Positions 1-6,522 of a DNA stretch of 8,650 nucleotides are shown here, piece by piece; position 1 is the first letter of the stretch, and the number at the start of each line of letters is the position of its first letter. The position numbers were made by a program, and so were the translations under genes. The DNA comes from Spirochaetales bacterium. Its GTDB lineage: Bacteria > Spirochaetota > Spirochaetia > Sphaerochaetales > Sphaerochaetaceae. Under the pieces are notes generated by a model. It had not been told where the DNA came from. It saw nothing but the letters and a program-made list of their open reading frames with translations, and made no database searches. The stretch covers positions 1-8,650 of the forward strand of contig JAAZJI010000047.1 in assembly GCA_012800465.1 (NCBI GenBank), read 5' to 3'.

Positions 1-220
1 CGATCGTCTTCACTTCTCCGGCTTCATCCAGTTCCCACACGGTTCCCTTGATCCGCTCGACGATCGAGAGAGCCTCTTCCCGGGTCGGGGGAGTGACCGG
101 ATGATAGCTGCATCCGTAGCACCCGAACACCGAAAGGGCGGTGACGACGAGCGCGAAGGTGGAAAGAATGGCGATTTGGGCTTTCCCCATCTTCTTCGTT
201 TCTTCTTGTTTCTTGTCCAT
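1..220 (-). CDS. Small membrane-anchored protein or lipoprotein, N-terminal part (3' end off the window)
   Basis: Seen: an ATG at 218-220 (complement) opens a frame of 73 codons with no stop before the left edge. AAGGAG lies 6 nt upstream (complement of 227-232), so the start is well supported. The product begins with a charged stretch (MDKKQEETKKMGKAQ), then a hydrophobic segment at about residues 15-33 that ends in V-F-G-C with Cys34. Ser38 to Thr47 is a short Pro/Thr/His-containing linker, and a charged, probably helical part begins near Arg47. Inference: this is a type II (lipoprotein) signal with a loose lipobox (Phe at -2 is atypical), or else an N-terminal anchor. CYGC gives two close cysteines. 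The gene lies 86 nt downstream of the glycosyltransferase on the same strand and could be co-transcribed with it. I do not recognise the family. Overlapping frames here give Arg/Ser/Pro-rich products and look like shadows. Confidence 0.7.
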   Translation of the reverse strand, partial: MDKKQEETKKMGKAQIAILSTFALVVTALSVFGCYGCSYHPVTPPTREEALSIVERIKGTVWELDEAGEVKTI

Positions 221-226
221 GACATG

Positions 227-232
227 CTCCTT
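227..232 (-). promoter_or_regulatory. Ribosome binding site of the small membrane protein gene
   Basis: The complement reads AAGGAG, 6 nt before the ATG. This site decides the reading frame among the overlapping minus-strand frames here. It lies in the loop between two inverted 8-mers (217-224 and 252-259). Confidence 0.7.
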
Positions 233-306
233 GTAAATGGTTTGGATTCATTGTCATGGAGAAGAAACGGGGAGGAAAGTTGTAAAAATACTGCGTATCC
301 GGGCTG

Positions 307-1287
307 TTAGAGTCTTTTTCTACCGAGCGTCACCACAAAGAAGAGCATCATCGCCGCGTGTTTGAGCCTTGGCCGGGCGAAAAAGGCGGAAGCGACGGAT
401 GTGAAATAGCGGGCGCCGCTTGAATCGAACCGCTTCAGCAAAAGGAGCTCGCTTTTGGTATTGTGATGGATGTAGTGGTGAAGGAACGCGCACTCGCTTT
501 TAGTGAGGTGATGGCGATTGATCAGGTGTTGGAGCTTGTCCATCGTGAAGGCGACCTGGTCGAAGATGAATTGAGAACGCGAGCTCATCCGCTTCTTGCT
601 GGTGATCGCCGAAGGGTTCAGATGGTAGATGTATCCGTCATATCCGACTGAACGGAAGACGGGGTCTTCCATCGCGCATGCCAAGAGCACCACGCTGTCT
701 TCGGAGAACACATAGCGAAAGTCATCGGGTATCGCCAGCTCGTCATAGACCGCCAGGAGCAGCTTCCGGTCGTAGGCTTTCCCGGGGGTTCCCAGCGTCG
801 TGAAGGCGTATCCGCCGATCGTCTTTCTGAACATGCTCTCCAGCAGGCGCTCTTTTGACCGGACGGGAAACGACCGTGTCGATGGTTTATACCATGGGGG
901 AGGGGGGACGGTTTTCACACCATAGAAGATTACCGATGCAGGCGAACCATGGAGATGTTCGGAGAGTTGGCTCAGACAATGCTCATCCAGCTCGTCATCC
1001 GGGTCGAGAAAGATGATGTATTTCCCGAGTGCATGTTCGACGCCCGTTTTTCGGGCGTGATAGGTTCCCCGGTTTCGTTCATGCCGCACGATGCGGATCC
1101 GCGGATCCGTTTCGGCATGCCGGGCGACGATCTCGATGCTTCCATCGGTGCCGCAATCGTCGACAAAGATCATTTCAAAGGCTTTGAAGCTCTGGCTTTG
1201 GAGGGAGATGATCGCCCGTTCGACGTATCGGGCCACGTCATAGGTGGGCAATATCACCGAGAACATCATCTCTGAGTCGGTACTCAT
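307..1287 (-). CDS. Family 2 glycosyltransferase (GT-A fold)
   Basis: Transfers a sugar from a nucleotide-sugar donor to a growing, probably lipid-linked, surface glycan at the cytoplasmic face of the membrane; donor and acceptor cannot be read from sequence. Seen: 326 residues with a classical GT2 N-terminus, FSVILPTYDVARYV at residues 9-22, then FVDDCGTDGS near 41-50 (nucleotide-binding strand) and FLDPDD at 93-98, which supplies the DxD metal/nucleotide site (Asp95, Asp97). TLGTPGKAYDR followed by an FSEDSV segment fits the acceptor-side ED motif of many capsule or LPS GT2 enzymes. The C-terminal ~100 residues are basic and partly hydrophobic, suggesting membrane association. No good Shine-Dalgarno precedes the ATG at 1287. 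Met7 or Met8 would also leave the domain intact, so the start is uncertain by a few codons. It is divergent from the flippase and is followed by the small membrane protein gene. Confidence 0.9.
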   Translation of the reverse strand: MSTDSEMMFSVILPTYDVARYVERAIISLQSQSFKAFEMIFVDDCGTDGSIEIVARHAETDPRIRIVRHERNRGTYHARKTGVEHALGKYIIFLDPDDELDEHCLSQLSEHLHGSPASVIFYGVKTVPPPPWYKPSTRSFPVRSKERLLESMFRKTIGGYAFTTLGTPGKAYDRKLLLAVYDELAIPDDFRYVFSEDSVVLLACAMEDPVFRSVGYDGYIYHLNPSAITSKKRMSSRSQFIFDQVAFTMDKLQHLINRHHLTKSECAFLHHYIHHNTKSELLLLKRFDSSGARYFTSVASAFFARPRLKHAAMMLFFVVTLGRKRL

Positions 1288-1423
1288 ATCCGGAAATGTA
1301 GTCCAGTTCTTCCGGCTTTACAATCGCTTGGAGGCATGAGGGTTGGTTTTTTGCAGAGAGGCTGGTATTTTGACAGAAAGAGGAGCAGACGGAGCATGAA
1401 GCGCAGGGTGCTCGTTTGAAGAT
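1288..1423. promoter_or_regulatory. Divergent intergenic region between glycosyltransferase and flippase
   Basis: This 136-nt gap separates two genes that point away from each other, so promoters in both directions are expected. On the plus strand a perfect TTGACA (1370-1375) is a candidate -35. The best -10 at normal spacing is poor (CATGAA or GCATGA around 1394-1400), so the assignment is tentative. The flippase start is preceded only by a weak GAAG-like Shine-Dalgarno. I could not assign a minus-strand promoter. Confidence 0.4.
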
Positions 1424-2953
1424 ATGTCACGGATCGATAATTCAAGAAAAAGCGTCACGGTGGGGGCGGTCGGGCTCCTTGTCGGATATCTTCTCAACTT
1501 CATCGCCCGAAGGGTGTTCGTCCACTACCTCTCGATCGAGTATCTTGGGCTGAACGGGCTGTTCTTCAACATCTTCTCCCTGCTGACGTTTGCCGAGCTG
1601 GGAATCGGCACCGCGATCACCTACAGCCTCTACCGTCCCTTGGCCACCGGTGACACCGAGCTGGTGAAATCCCTGATGGGAGTCGTCAGAAAGACGAACT
1701 ACGTCGTCGGGTCGTTCGTGCTGGTCGTCGGACTTTCCATGACCCCGTTCCTCTTCGTCATTCTCAAGGAAGCTCCGGATATCCCCCGTCTGAAGGTCTA
1801 TTATGCGCTCTACATCATCGATGCCGGAGTGGGGTACTTCCTCGGGCACAAGCGGCTGATCCTCTATGCCGACCAGAAGAAGTATGTCGACAGCGCCTAC
1901 CGGTATGGGTTTGAGGTCGGCAAATATGCCCTGCAGATCGCTCTGATCGTTCTGACCCGGTCATATCTTCTCTATCTCCTCGTGGTCCTCTTCAAGACAA
2001 TCATCGAGAACCTCCTCATCACGCGCAGGATCAACCGAATCTACCCGTGCCTGACCGAACCGGTACGAATGAAATTGCCGAAGGTGGAGGTGCAGCGGAT
2101 CAGGAAGAACGTGGTGGCGCTCGCCTCTCAAAAAGCGGGGACCATCGTCGTCAGCGGAACGGACAACATCCTGATCGTCCGGTTCGTCGATCTGGCGAGC
2201 GCCGGAATCTACGGCGGCTACTACATGCTCGTCATCGCGATCAGCAACGTGATCGGGATGTTCAACACCTCGATTCTGGCGAGCATCGGAAATCTGGTCG
2301 TGGAAGAGAACGAGGAGACGTATGTTCGCACCTTCGTGACACTGGATTTCTTCATCGGATGGCTTGTCGGGTTCTGTTCGATCAGCTTGTTCATCCTGCT
2401 CAATCCCTTCATCGACCTGTGGCTCGGTCCGGGGTATACGTTCCCCATGAGCACCGTGTTCGTCATCGTGCTCAACTTCTACCTGACCGGGGTCCTGAGC
2501 TCGGTCCGCACCTTCACCTCTTCGATGGGGCTCTTTTGGCAGAATCGGTACAAGCCGATCTTTGAGGCGTTGATCAATCTGTTCGCTTCGATCTGGCTTG
2601 CAGGACGGTACGGGGTCATCGGAGTGTTCATCGGAACAAGTCTCAGCAGTCTGCTCACGAGCTCGTGGTTCGAGCCGTATATCCTCTTCCGCCATGGCCT
2701 GAAGAAACCCGTCCGTCACTATTTCATGCGCTTCATCATCTATGCAGCAAGCACGCTGCTGATCGGATGGGCGACGTGGAAGGTGGGCGGGTATATCCGC
2801 TTCTCCTCGAATCTCGCCACTCTGGTCGCGTTGTTCGGAGTATGCGCGATTCTTCCCAATCTGCTCTATCTGGGGGTGTCGTTCCGACGACCCGAGTTTT
2901 CCGAGATCGTTTCAGTCGCCAGGAAGATCATTGGAAAGAAGAAGAAAGAATAG
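1424..2953 (+). CDS. Wzx-type polysaccharide flippase (MOP superfamily)
   Basis: Inner-membrane transporter that flips an undecaprenyl-linked oligosaccharide from the cytoplasmic to the outer face. Seen: 509 residues, a normal Wzx length, almost entirely hydrophobic helices with short loops, about 12 or more membrane spans. The N-terminus carries the hallmark stretch of this flippase group: NFIARRVFVHYLSIEYLGLNGLF, then FAELGIGTAITYSLYRPLA at about residues 64-82. A second bundle begins near residue 225 with RKNVVALASQKAG followed by GTDNILIVRFVDL, a pattern also usual in these proteins. The C-terminus is Lys-rich (GKKKKE), as expected for a cytoplasmic tail. Context: divergent from a GT2 enzyme and, without the low-GC cassette, it would lie directly upstream of the nucleotidyltransferase/PLP enzyme. 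Base and codon use match the other glycan genes. The exported repeat unit is unknown. Confidence 0.9.
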   Translation: MSRIDNSRKSVTVGAVGLLVGYLLNFIARRVFVHYLSIEYLGLNGLFFNIFSLLTFAELGIGTAITYSLYRPLATGDTELVKSLMGVVRKTNYVVGSFVLVVGLSMTPFLFVILKEAPDIPRLKVYYALYIIDAGVGYFLGHKRLILYADQKKYVDSAYRYGFEVGKYALQIALIVLTRSYLLYLLVVLFKTIIENLLITRRINRIYPCLTEPVRMKLPKVEVQRIRKNVVALASQKAGTIVVSGTDNILIVRFVDLASAGIYGGYYMLVIAISNVIGMFNTSILASIGNLVVEENEETYVRTFVTLDFFIGWLVGFCSISLFILLNPFIDLWLGPGYTFPMSTVFVIVLNFYLTGVLSSVRTFTSSMGLFWQNRYKPIFEALINLFASIWLAGRYGVIGVFIGTSLSSLLTSSWFEPYILFRHGLKKPVRHYFMRFIIYAASTLLIGWATWKVGGYIRFSSNLATLVALFGVCAILPNLLYLGVSFRRPEFSEIVSVARKIIGKKKKE

Positions 2954-2980
2954 CTTTGGTCAAGGGTGGGAATGAACCGT

Positions 2981-3000
2981 TTGTCCAATATTGTCCAATA
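2981..3000 (+). repeat. Perfect tandem repeat of TTGTCCAATA, two copies
   Basis: TTGTCCAATA occurs twice back to back with no mismatch. The core TGTCCAA (2982-2988 and 2992-2998) recurs at 3054-3060 in the dyad over the predicted transcription start. The 10-bp period places two half-sites on the same face of the helix just upstream of the -35, as expected for binding sites of one regulator. Confidence 0.75.
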
Positions 3001-3006
3001 ATTTAA

Positions 3007-3035
3007 TTGAATACAGTTGATTAAAGTGCTAATAT
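3007..3035 (+). promoter_or_regulatory. Candidate sigma70-type promoter for the ietAS-like operon
   Basis: TTGAAT (3007-3012) as -35 and TAATAT (3030-3035) as -10 are separated by 17 nt. TATTAT at 3033-3038 is a closer -10 match but would be 20 nt from this -35. The predicted start of transcription falls near 3042, inside the dyad at 3041-3062. Confidence 0.5.
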
Positions 3036-3040
3036 TATCT

Positions 3041-3062
3041 TGTAGGACAGTCATGTCCAACA
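3041..3062 (+). promoter_or_regulatory. Operator-like inverted repeat over the predicted transcription start
   Basis: TGTAGGACA (3041-3049), spacer GTCA, TGTCCAACA (3054-3062): the arms are reverse complements at 8 of 9 positions. The right arm shares TGTCCAA with the tandem repeat 55-70 nt upstream. The position suits a repressor that blocks transcription initiation. The same sequence in RNA could fold as a small leader hairpin just before the ribosome binding site. Confidence 0.55.
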
Positions 3063-3081
3063 TTCAAGAGGGAATGGCACA

Positions 3082-4239
3082 TTGAAATCTAACTTGGTGA
3101 TCAATTTGATAAAAGCACATTGCTCCGGTTCGGAGAGCAAATTTAAAGCTGCGCTTGATACGCTTGCCGATGATGAAGCCAAGAAAGGCAATCTTCCGTT
3201 GTCGATGGCCTTGAAAAATGCCTATGACAAAGATGGATTCAGCACTTCCTCATTGGCGCCCGGTAAAACGATGTTTACTTCTCAATCCGCATATACATTG
3301 CCTCAGGATAAGGATAATGGTCTTGAATTGTTGGAAATTGTGCATTCTACCATTTCATTGAAGGATGTCGCCCTTCCATCCAATACATTAGAAGCGATTC
3401 ATCAGATCATTGAGGAACAGAAGAAGGCTGACAGCTTGATTTCCAGAGGTATCTCGCCTACGAATCGACTCCTGTTGTTCGGTCCGCCCGGCTGTGGCAA
3501 AACGATCACCGCCCATGCCATCGGAAAGGAGCTGGGCTTGGATATCGCATATGTGAAGCTGGACGGTCTCGTTTCATCCTATTTAGGCCAGACGGGAACG
3601 AACATCAGAAAAATCTTTGACTATGTGAGGAACAGGAGGATCATTCTTTTTTTGGATGAGTTTGATGCAATTGCAAAAAAACGTGACGACTCAAATGAGT
3701 TGGGTGAATTGAAGCGAATAGTAACGACGCTCCTGCAAAACCTCGATACGCTACCATCACATGTCATGCTCATCGCAGCCACCAATCACGAGCAATTGCT
3801 TGATGCTGCGGTTTGGAGACGATTCGAGAGGACAATACTGATCGACTATCCCAATGACGAGCAACGTCGCCAGCTGATCGAACGTAATCTTTCAAGACTA
3901 TTGCCAAATTCACATATGGATATTCATCAAGCTGTCGTCTTGACGAAAGGAATGAATGGATCGGATATCGTCAATTTTGTTGAGTCATTGGCAAAACGGG
4001 CAATCCTGGATGGGTATGAAGATGATGTCAGCTTCAAGCACCTTGTAGAAGCGTGGCTCGGCAATCGTTCGCTGTTCGCCGGAAAAGAACATAAAGAGTA
4101 CATGACCGCATTGAAGCATTTGAACGACTCCGGTGTTTCCCTACGAGTGCTTGAAGAAATAACCGGAATACCGAAATCAACGATAAGCTATCAATTCAAA
4201 AAAAGGGCGGACGAAAAGGAGAACAAAAAAAATGAGTGA
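3082..4239 (+). CDS. ietA: AAA+ ATPase of the IetAS defence/toxin-antitoxin pair, with C-terminal helix-turn-helix
   Basis: Cytoplasmic AAA+ ATPase paired with a subtilisin-like protease. Family knowledge: in the Agrobacterium IetAS pair the ATPase is the antitoxin and the protease the toxin; related pairs protect against phage. Seen (385 aa): an N-terminal helical part with LIKAHCSGSESKF and DDEAKKGN (about residues 9-37) typical of these ATPases; Walker A GPPGCGKT (134-141); a pore-loop-like YLG (167-169); Walker B ending LFLDE (Asp192, Glu193); sensor 1 Asn235 in AATN; arginine-finger candidates Arg246/Arg247; and a sensor-2 region around GMNGSD (290-295). Residues 353-374 read as a helix-turn-helix (VLEEITGIPKSTISYQFKK), followed by a Lys/Glu-rich tail. 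Start: TTG at 3082 behind AAGAGGG. No ATG or GTG lies in frame upstream before the TAG at 3043-3045. It overlaps the protease gene by 8 nt. Its codon use is AT-rich compared with flanking genes. Confidence 0.85.
   Translation: MKSNLVINLIKAHCSGSESKFKAALDTLADDEAKKGNLPLSMALKNAYDKDGFSTSSLAPGKTMFTSQSAYTLPQDKDNGLELLEIVHSTISLKDVALPSNTLEAIHQIIEEQKKADSLISRGISPTNRLLLFGPPGCGKTITAHAIGKELGLDIAYVKLDGLVSSYLGQTGTNIRKIFDYVRNRRIILFLDEFDAIAKKRDDSNELGELKRIVTTLLQNLDTLPSHVMLIAATNHEQLLDAAVWRRFERTILIDYPNDEQRRQLIERNLSRLLPNSHMDIHQAVVLTKGMNGSDIVNFVESLAKRAILDGYEDDVSFKHLVEAWLGNRSLFAGKEHKEYMTALKHLNDSGVSLRVLEEITGIPKSTISYQFKKRADEKENKKNE
4216..4221 (+). promoter_or_regulatory. Ribosome binding site of ietS inside the end of ietA
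   Basis: AAGGAG lies 10 nt before the ATG at 4232, within the last codons of ietA. With the ATGAGTGA overlap it gives the protease its own initiation site close to where ribosomes terminate, so translation is probably coupled. Confidence 0.65.
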
Positions 4240-6430
4240 TACAAAGAATCATTTCTTAATTCCTGAAGAGGAGGTAACCCGATTAGTCAAAACATTGCAG
4301 GCTCGATCCAGACCCCGAGACATCTCCTATTCGGCACATGGAGAAAAATTGAGTTCATCCCTAACGAGAATCAAAGAAATCTATTATGAAAAAATCGAAG
4401 ATGATTCATTGGCACCATTGGATTTGATGGTATTTCAGATCTTACTGCCTGAAAAGTACAAAATCCAAGACCAGTCAAATTTGTTTACATCTGCCGGGCT
4501 TGATGTAAAAGCCGTAAAAACGATGAACAAGGCTGTTGTTACAACCTCAAAAAGTCGATTTGAGGCATTGTCAGAAAAAATTGACAGGTATATACAGAGC
4601 GGACAAAACAGGAGCTACCTTGATATCGTCGAGGATTTTGAACCATACTCAGGTGTTGAGAAACATTCAAGTGGACTCAAAAAAAGGATGGCAGGTGAGG
4701 AGCCTCTTCCTGAACGTATTGATGTTCAACTCATGCTGCTACCAAACCTTCGGAAAGATGAGTATGAAAAGATCCTTGTTAATCTCAATGATAAACTGGG
4801 TGAAAAGAAAACATCTGCGTATGAATTATCCGATGGTACCCCGGTGATTCGTGCCACACTACAACCCTCATTCCTAAAGAGATTTGAGGATGATTCAGCG
4901 ATATATCGAATTGAAGAAACACGTTTTTTTCGTGTTCCATCTAGTGAACCAATCAAGTTAACCATCGATGAATTTCATCTGTCGGATGACGTAGATATCG
5001 ATTCTCTGCCAATTGTGGGAATACTTGATAGCGGGATCGGCTTTCCCGAACGGCTCAGCCATCTTGTGGTAGAGCGTTGGTCGCCAACCGGTTTACTAGA
5101 TGGTGATTCAAATCATGGTACGAGGGTAGCGAGTCTTGTCGTCTTTCGAAACTTTCCGTCAACCGGTGGACACACGATCAAACCTAGGGCCAGAGTGATC
5201 GATTGCAACATCATGGATAAAGAGGGGGTTGCTGAAGATGTTTTTATCAAGCGTATTCAAGAGGCTTGTAATAAATATGCATCCATCTGCAAGATCTTCA
5301 ACCTTTCGGCAAATTCAGATCAACCAATCAATAGCGATGAAATGAGTATTCTCGGTTATGAATTGGACGAATTGCAACTCAGTACAGGCTGTCTCTTTGT
5401 TGTGTCATCAGGCAATCATGAATTGTGGAGACTGGGTTGGTCTTTGGAAGAAATCCTTGATAATGATGACAGTGTGATCTCTTCCCCTGCAGATTCAATG
5501 CTTTCTGTTGTCGTTGGAGCCGTCGTTGGCGAAGATCATGAACATAGCATCTCGCAGAAAGATCAGATTGCGCCGTACAGCAGAAGAGGACCGGGTTTCA
5601 GAGGGTTTAGCAAACCGGATATGACGGCATATGCGGGAACAATACTAAGAAGAGGAAATACACCTGTTGACGAGTATAGCCTGTCAATGTGCAGGACAGG
5701 TGTCATTTCACCCCAACGCGGAACCAGTTTTAGTGCTCCTATCATTAGCGGCGATCTCGCGGAGATTTTAGAAACCGCTCAAAACAATCCACTTTTAGCC
5801 AAAGCATTGCTGTATCACAACGCCCGTCCTCTGTGGAGTGAAAAAGAGATGAATGATAAAAAGTTGCGGGAAATGCGTAATTTGTATGGAAGGGGAATAT
5901 CCGATGTACAAGGCTGTAAGTTTTCAAGCGATCATCGAGTGACCTTTTTACGGACAGGGTCATTAAATCGAACAACGAAAGAGCGGGTAACCTTTTACAT
6001 GCCATCAGTTCTGGCGAATCAACGGGGGCGGAACGTCGCTAAAGTGACCGTTACATGTTTGTCTCAACCTCCGGTAGACAGAACAAAAGGAACCGAATAT
6101 GTAGGTGCATTCATTCGTGCTTCCCTCCGTAAAACAGGCGATTCTGAAAAAAACCTGAAAACCGTTCAGCCCATGTTCAAAGAAGGAAGACAAAAGTGGG
6201 ATGTTTGCTGTCAATTCAGCAAACTATTCACAACCTTCAATGGTGGAGATTGGCAAGTATGGCTCGAGCTTTTTTCTCGATGGCAAGATAAAGATCGTGA
6301 TGTTCCATATGCGCTGGTTGTTTCCATTGAAGACATGAAAGGAGAGAACAATATATACCAAGAGATACAATTGCAAAACAGATTCAAGGAAATGGTACCG
6401 GTACGAGCCAGAGCCCAGGCCATTGTGTGA
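4232..6430 (+). CDS. ietS: Subtilisin-like (S8 family) serine protease of the IetAS pair
   Basis: Probable effector protease of the pair; its target is not known from the sequence. Seen (732 aa): an intact S8 triad, Asp266 in VGILDSGIG, His295 in SNHGTRVA and Ser499 in GTSFSAP, plus Asn395 in SSGNHE as the oxyanion residue. APYSRRGPG and SKPDMTAYAG (about 447-469) are the usual subtilase stretches before the serine. About 255 residues precede the catalytic core and about 220 follow it. There is no signal peptide and no recognisable secretion prodomain, so the enzyme should stay in the cytoplasm, unlike most subtilisins. The C-terminal part, with TFYMPSVLANQRG and WQVWLELFSRW, looks like a beta-rich accessory domain. 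It starts within ietA (8-nt overlap, own Shine-Dalgarno) and shares its AT-rich codon use. Length, architecture and partner match IetS-type proteases (peptidase S8 of AAA-ATPase/protease defence pairs). No catalytic residue is missing. Confidence 0.85.
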   Translation: MSDTKNHFLIPEEEVTRLVKTLQARSRPRDISYSAHGEKLSSSLTRIKEIYYEKIEDDSLAPLDLMVFQILLPEKYKIQDQSNLFTSAGLDVKAVKTMNKAVVTTSKSRFEALSEKIDRYIQSGQNRSYLDIVEDFEPYSGVEKHSSGLKKRMAGEEPLPERIDVQLMLLPNLRKDEYEKILVNLNDKLGEKKTSAYELSDGTPVIRATLQPSFLKRFEDDSAIYRIEETRFFRVPSSEPIKLTIDEFHLSDDVDIDSLPIVGILDSGIGFPERLSHLVVERWSPTGLLDGDSNHGTRVASLVVFRNFPSTGGHTIKPRARVIDCNIMDKEGVAEDVFIKRIQEACNKYASICKIFNLSANSDQPINSDEMSILGYELDELQLSTGCLFVVSSGNHELWRLGWSLEEILDNDDSVISSPADSMLSVVVGAVVGEDHEHSISQKDQIAPYSRRGPGFRGFSKPDMTAYAGTILRRGNTPVDEYSLSMCRTGVISPQRGTSFSAPIISGDLAEILETAQNNPLLAKALLYHNARPLWSEKEMNDKKLREMRNLYGRGISDVQGCKFSSDHRVTFLRTGSLNRTTKERVTFYMPSVLANQRGRNVAKVTVTCLSQPPVDRTKGTEYVGAFIRASLRKTGDSEKNLKTVQPMFKEGRQKWDVCCQFSKLFTTFNGGDWQVWLELFSRWQDKDRDVPYALVVSIEDMKGENNIYQEIQLQNRFKEMVPVRARAQAIV

Positions 6431-6456
6431 CGTTTATCCAGAACGATAGACAGAGG

Positions 6457-6470
6457 GATTGAAATCAATC
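6457..6470. repeat. Perfect short inverted repeat GATTGA-AA-TCAATC
   Basis: Two 6-bp arms with a 2-bp centre. The centre is too small for a stable RNA loop, so if functional it is more likely a protein-binding site than a hairpin. It could also be chance. Confidence 0.35.
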
Positions 6471-6510
6471 GTCTTTTGAACAGGTGTATGATAGGGTAAG
6501 GGTGCGCGGA

Positions 6511-6516
6511 AGGAGG
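6511..6516 (+). promoter_or_regulatory. Ribosome binding site that fixes the start of the fusion gene at 6523
   Basis: A perfect AGGAGG lies 6 nt before ATG 6523. An in-frame GTG at 6484 would add 13 residues (Arg-rich, no domain match) and lacks such a site, so the ATG is preferred. Confidence 0.8.
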
Positions 6517-6522
6517 GAAGCG

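Larger units (their letters stand above)
2954..3081 (+). promoter_or_regulatory. Upstream control region of the ietAS-like operon
   Basis: Composition drops abruptly to AT-rich about 25 nt after the flippase stop. In order, the region holds a tandem 10-bp repeat (2981-3000), a candidate promoter (3007-3035), a dyad across the expected transcription start (3041-3062), an AGAGGG-type ribosome binding site (about 3067-3072) and the TTG start. I see no intrinsic terminator for the flippase transcript, so read-through from the glycan operon into the cassette is possible. Confidence 0.6.
6431..6522 (+). promoter_or_regulatory. Leader between the ietAS-like cassette and the downstream glycan gene
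   Basis: A 92-nt gap. It begins AT-rich (module-like) and becomes GC-rich from about 6495. It contains a perfect inverted repeat, GATTGA-AA-TCAATC (6457-6470), and a TATGAT (6487-6492) that could be a -10 but lacks a good -35 at normal distance. AGAC (6448-6451) and GTCT (6471-6474) could extend the dyad into a bulged stem followed by TTTT, a weak terminator at best. I see no strong terminator for ietS. Confidence 0.4.

Noticed and set aside
10..257. Two minus-strand frames (10-225 and 24-257) at the left end
   Set aside because: Both are Arg/Ser/Pro-rich; the third frame has the Shine-Dalgarno, hydrophobic anchor and cysteine and is the better gene.
1961..2719. Minus-strand frame of 252 codons and plus-strand frame at 2047-2565 within the flippase
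   Set aside because: Both have extreme Asp/Glu/His/Arg composition without motifs and lie wholly inside a clear membrane-protein gene.
2962..6504. AAGGGTG at 2962-2968 and 6498-6504 as a target-site duplication
   Set aside because: The positions fit the composition boundaries, but a 7-bp match between two ~100-nt stretches is near chance expectation.
6484..6522. Upstream in-frame GTG start for the fusion gene
   Set aside because: It would add an Arg-rich 13-residue leader before a nucleotidyltransferase that normally starts at MQAIILAAG, and the AGGAGG serves ATG 6523.
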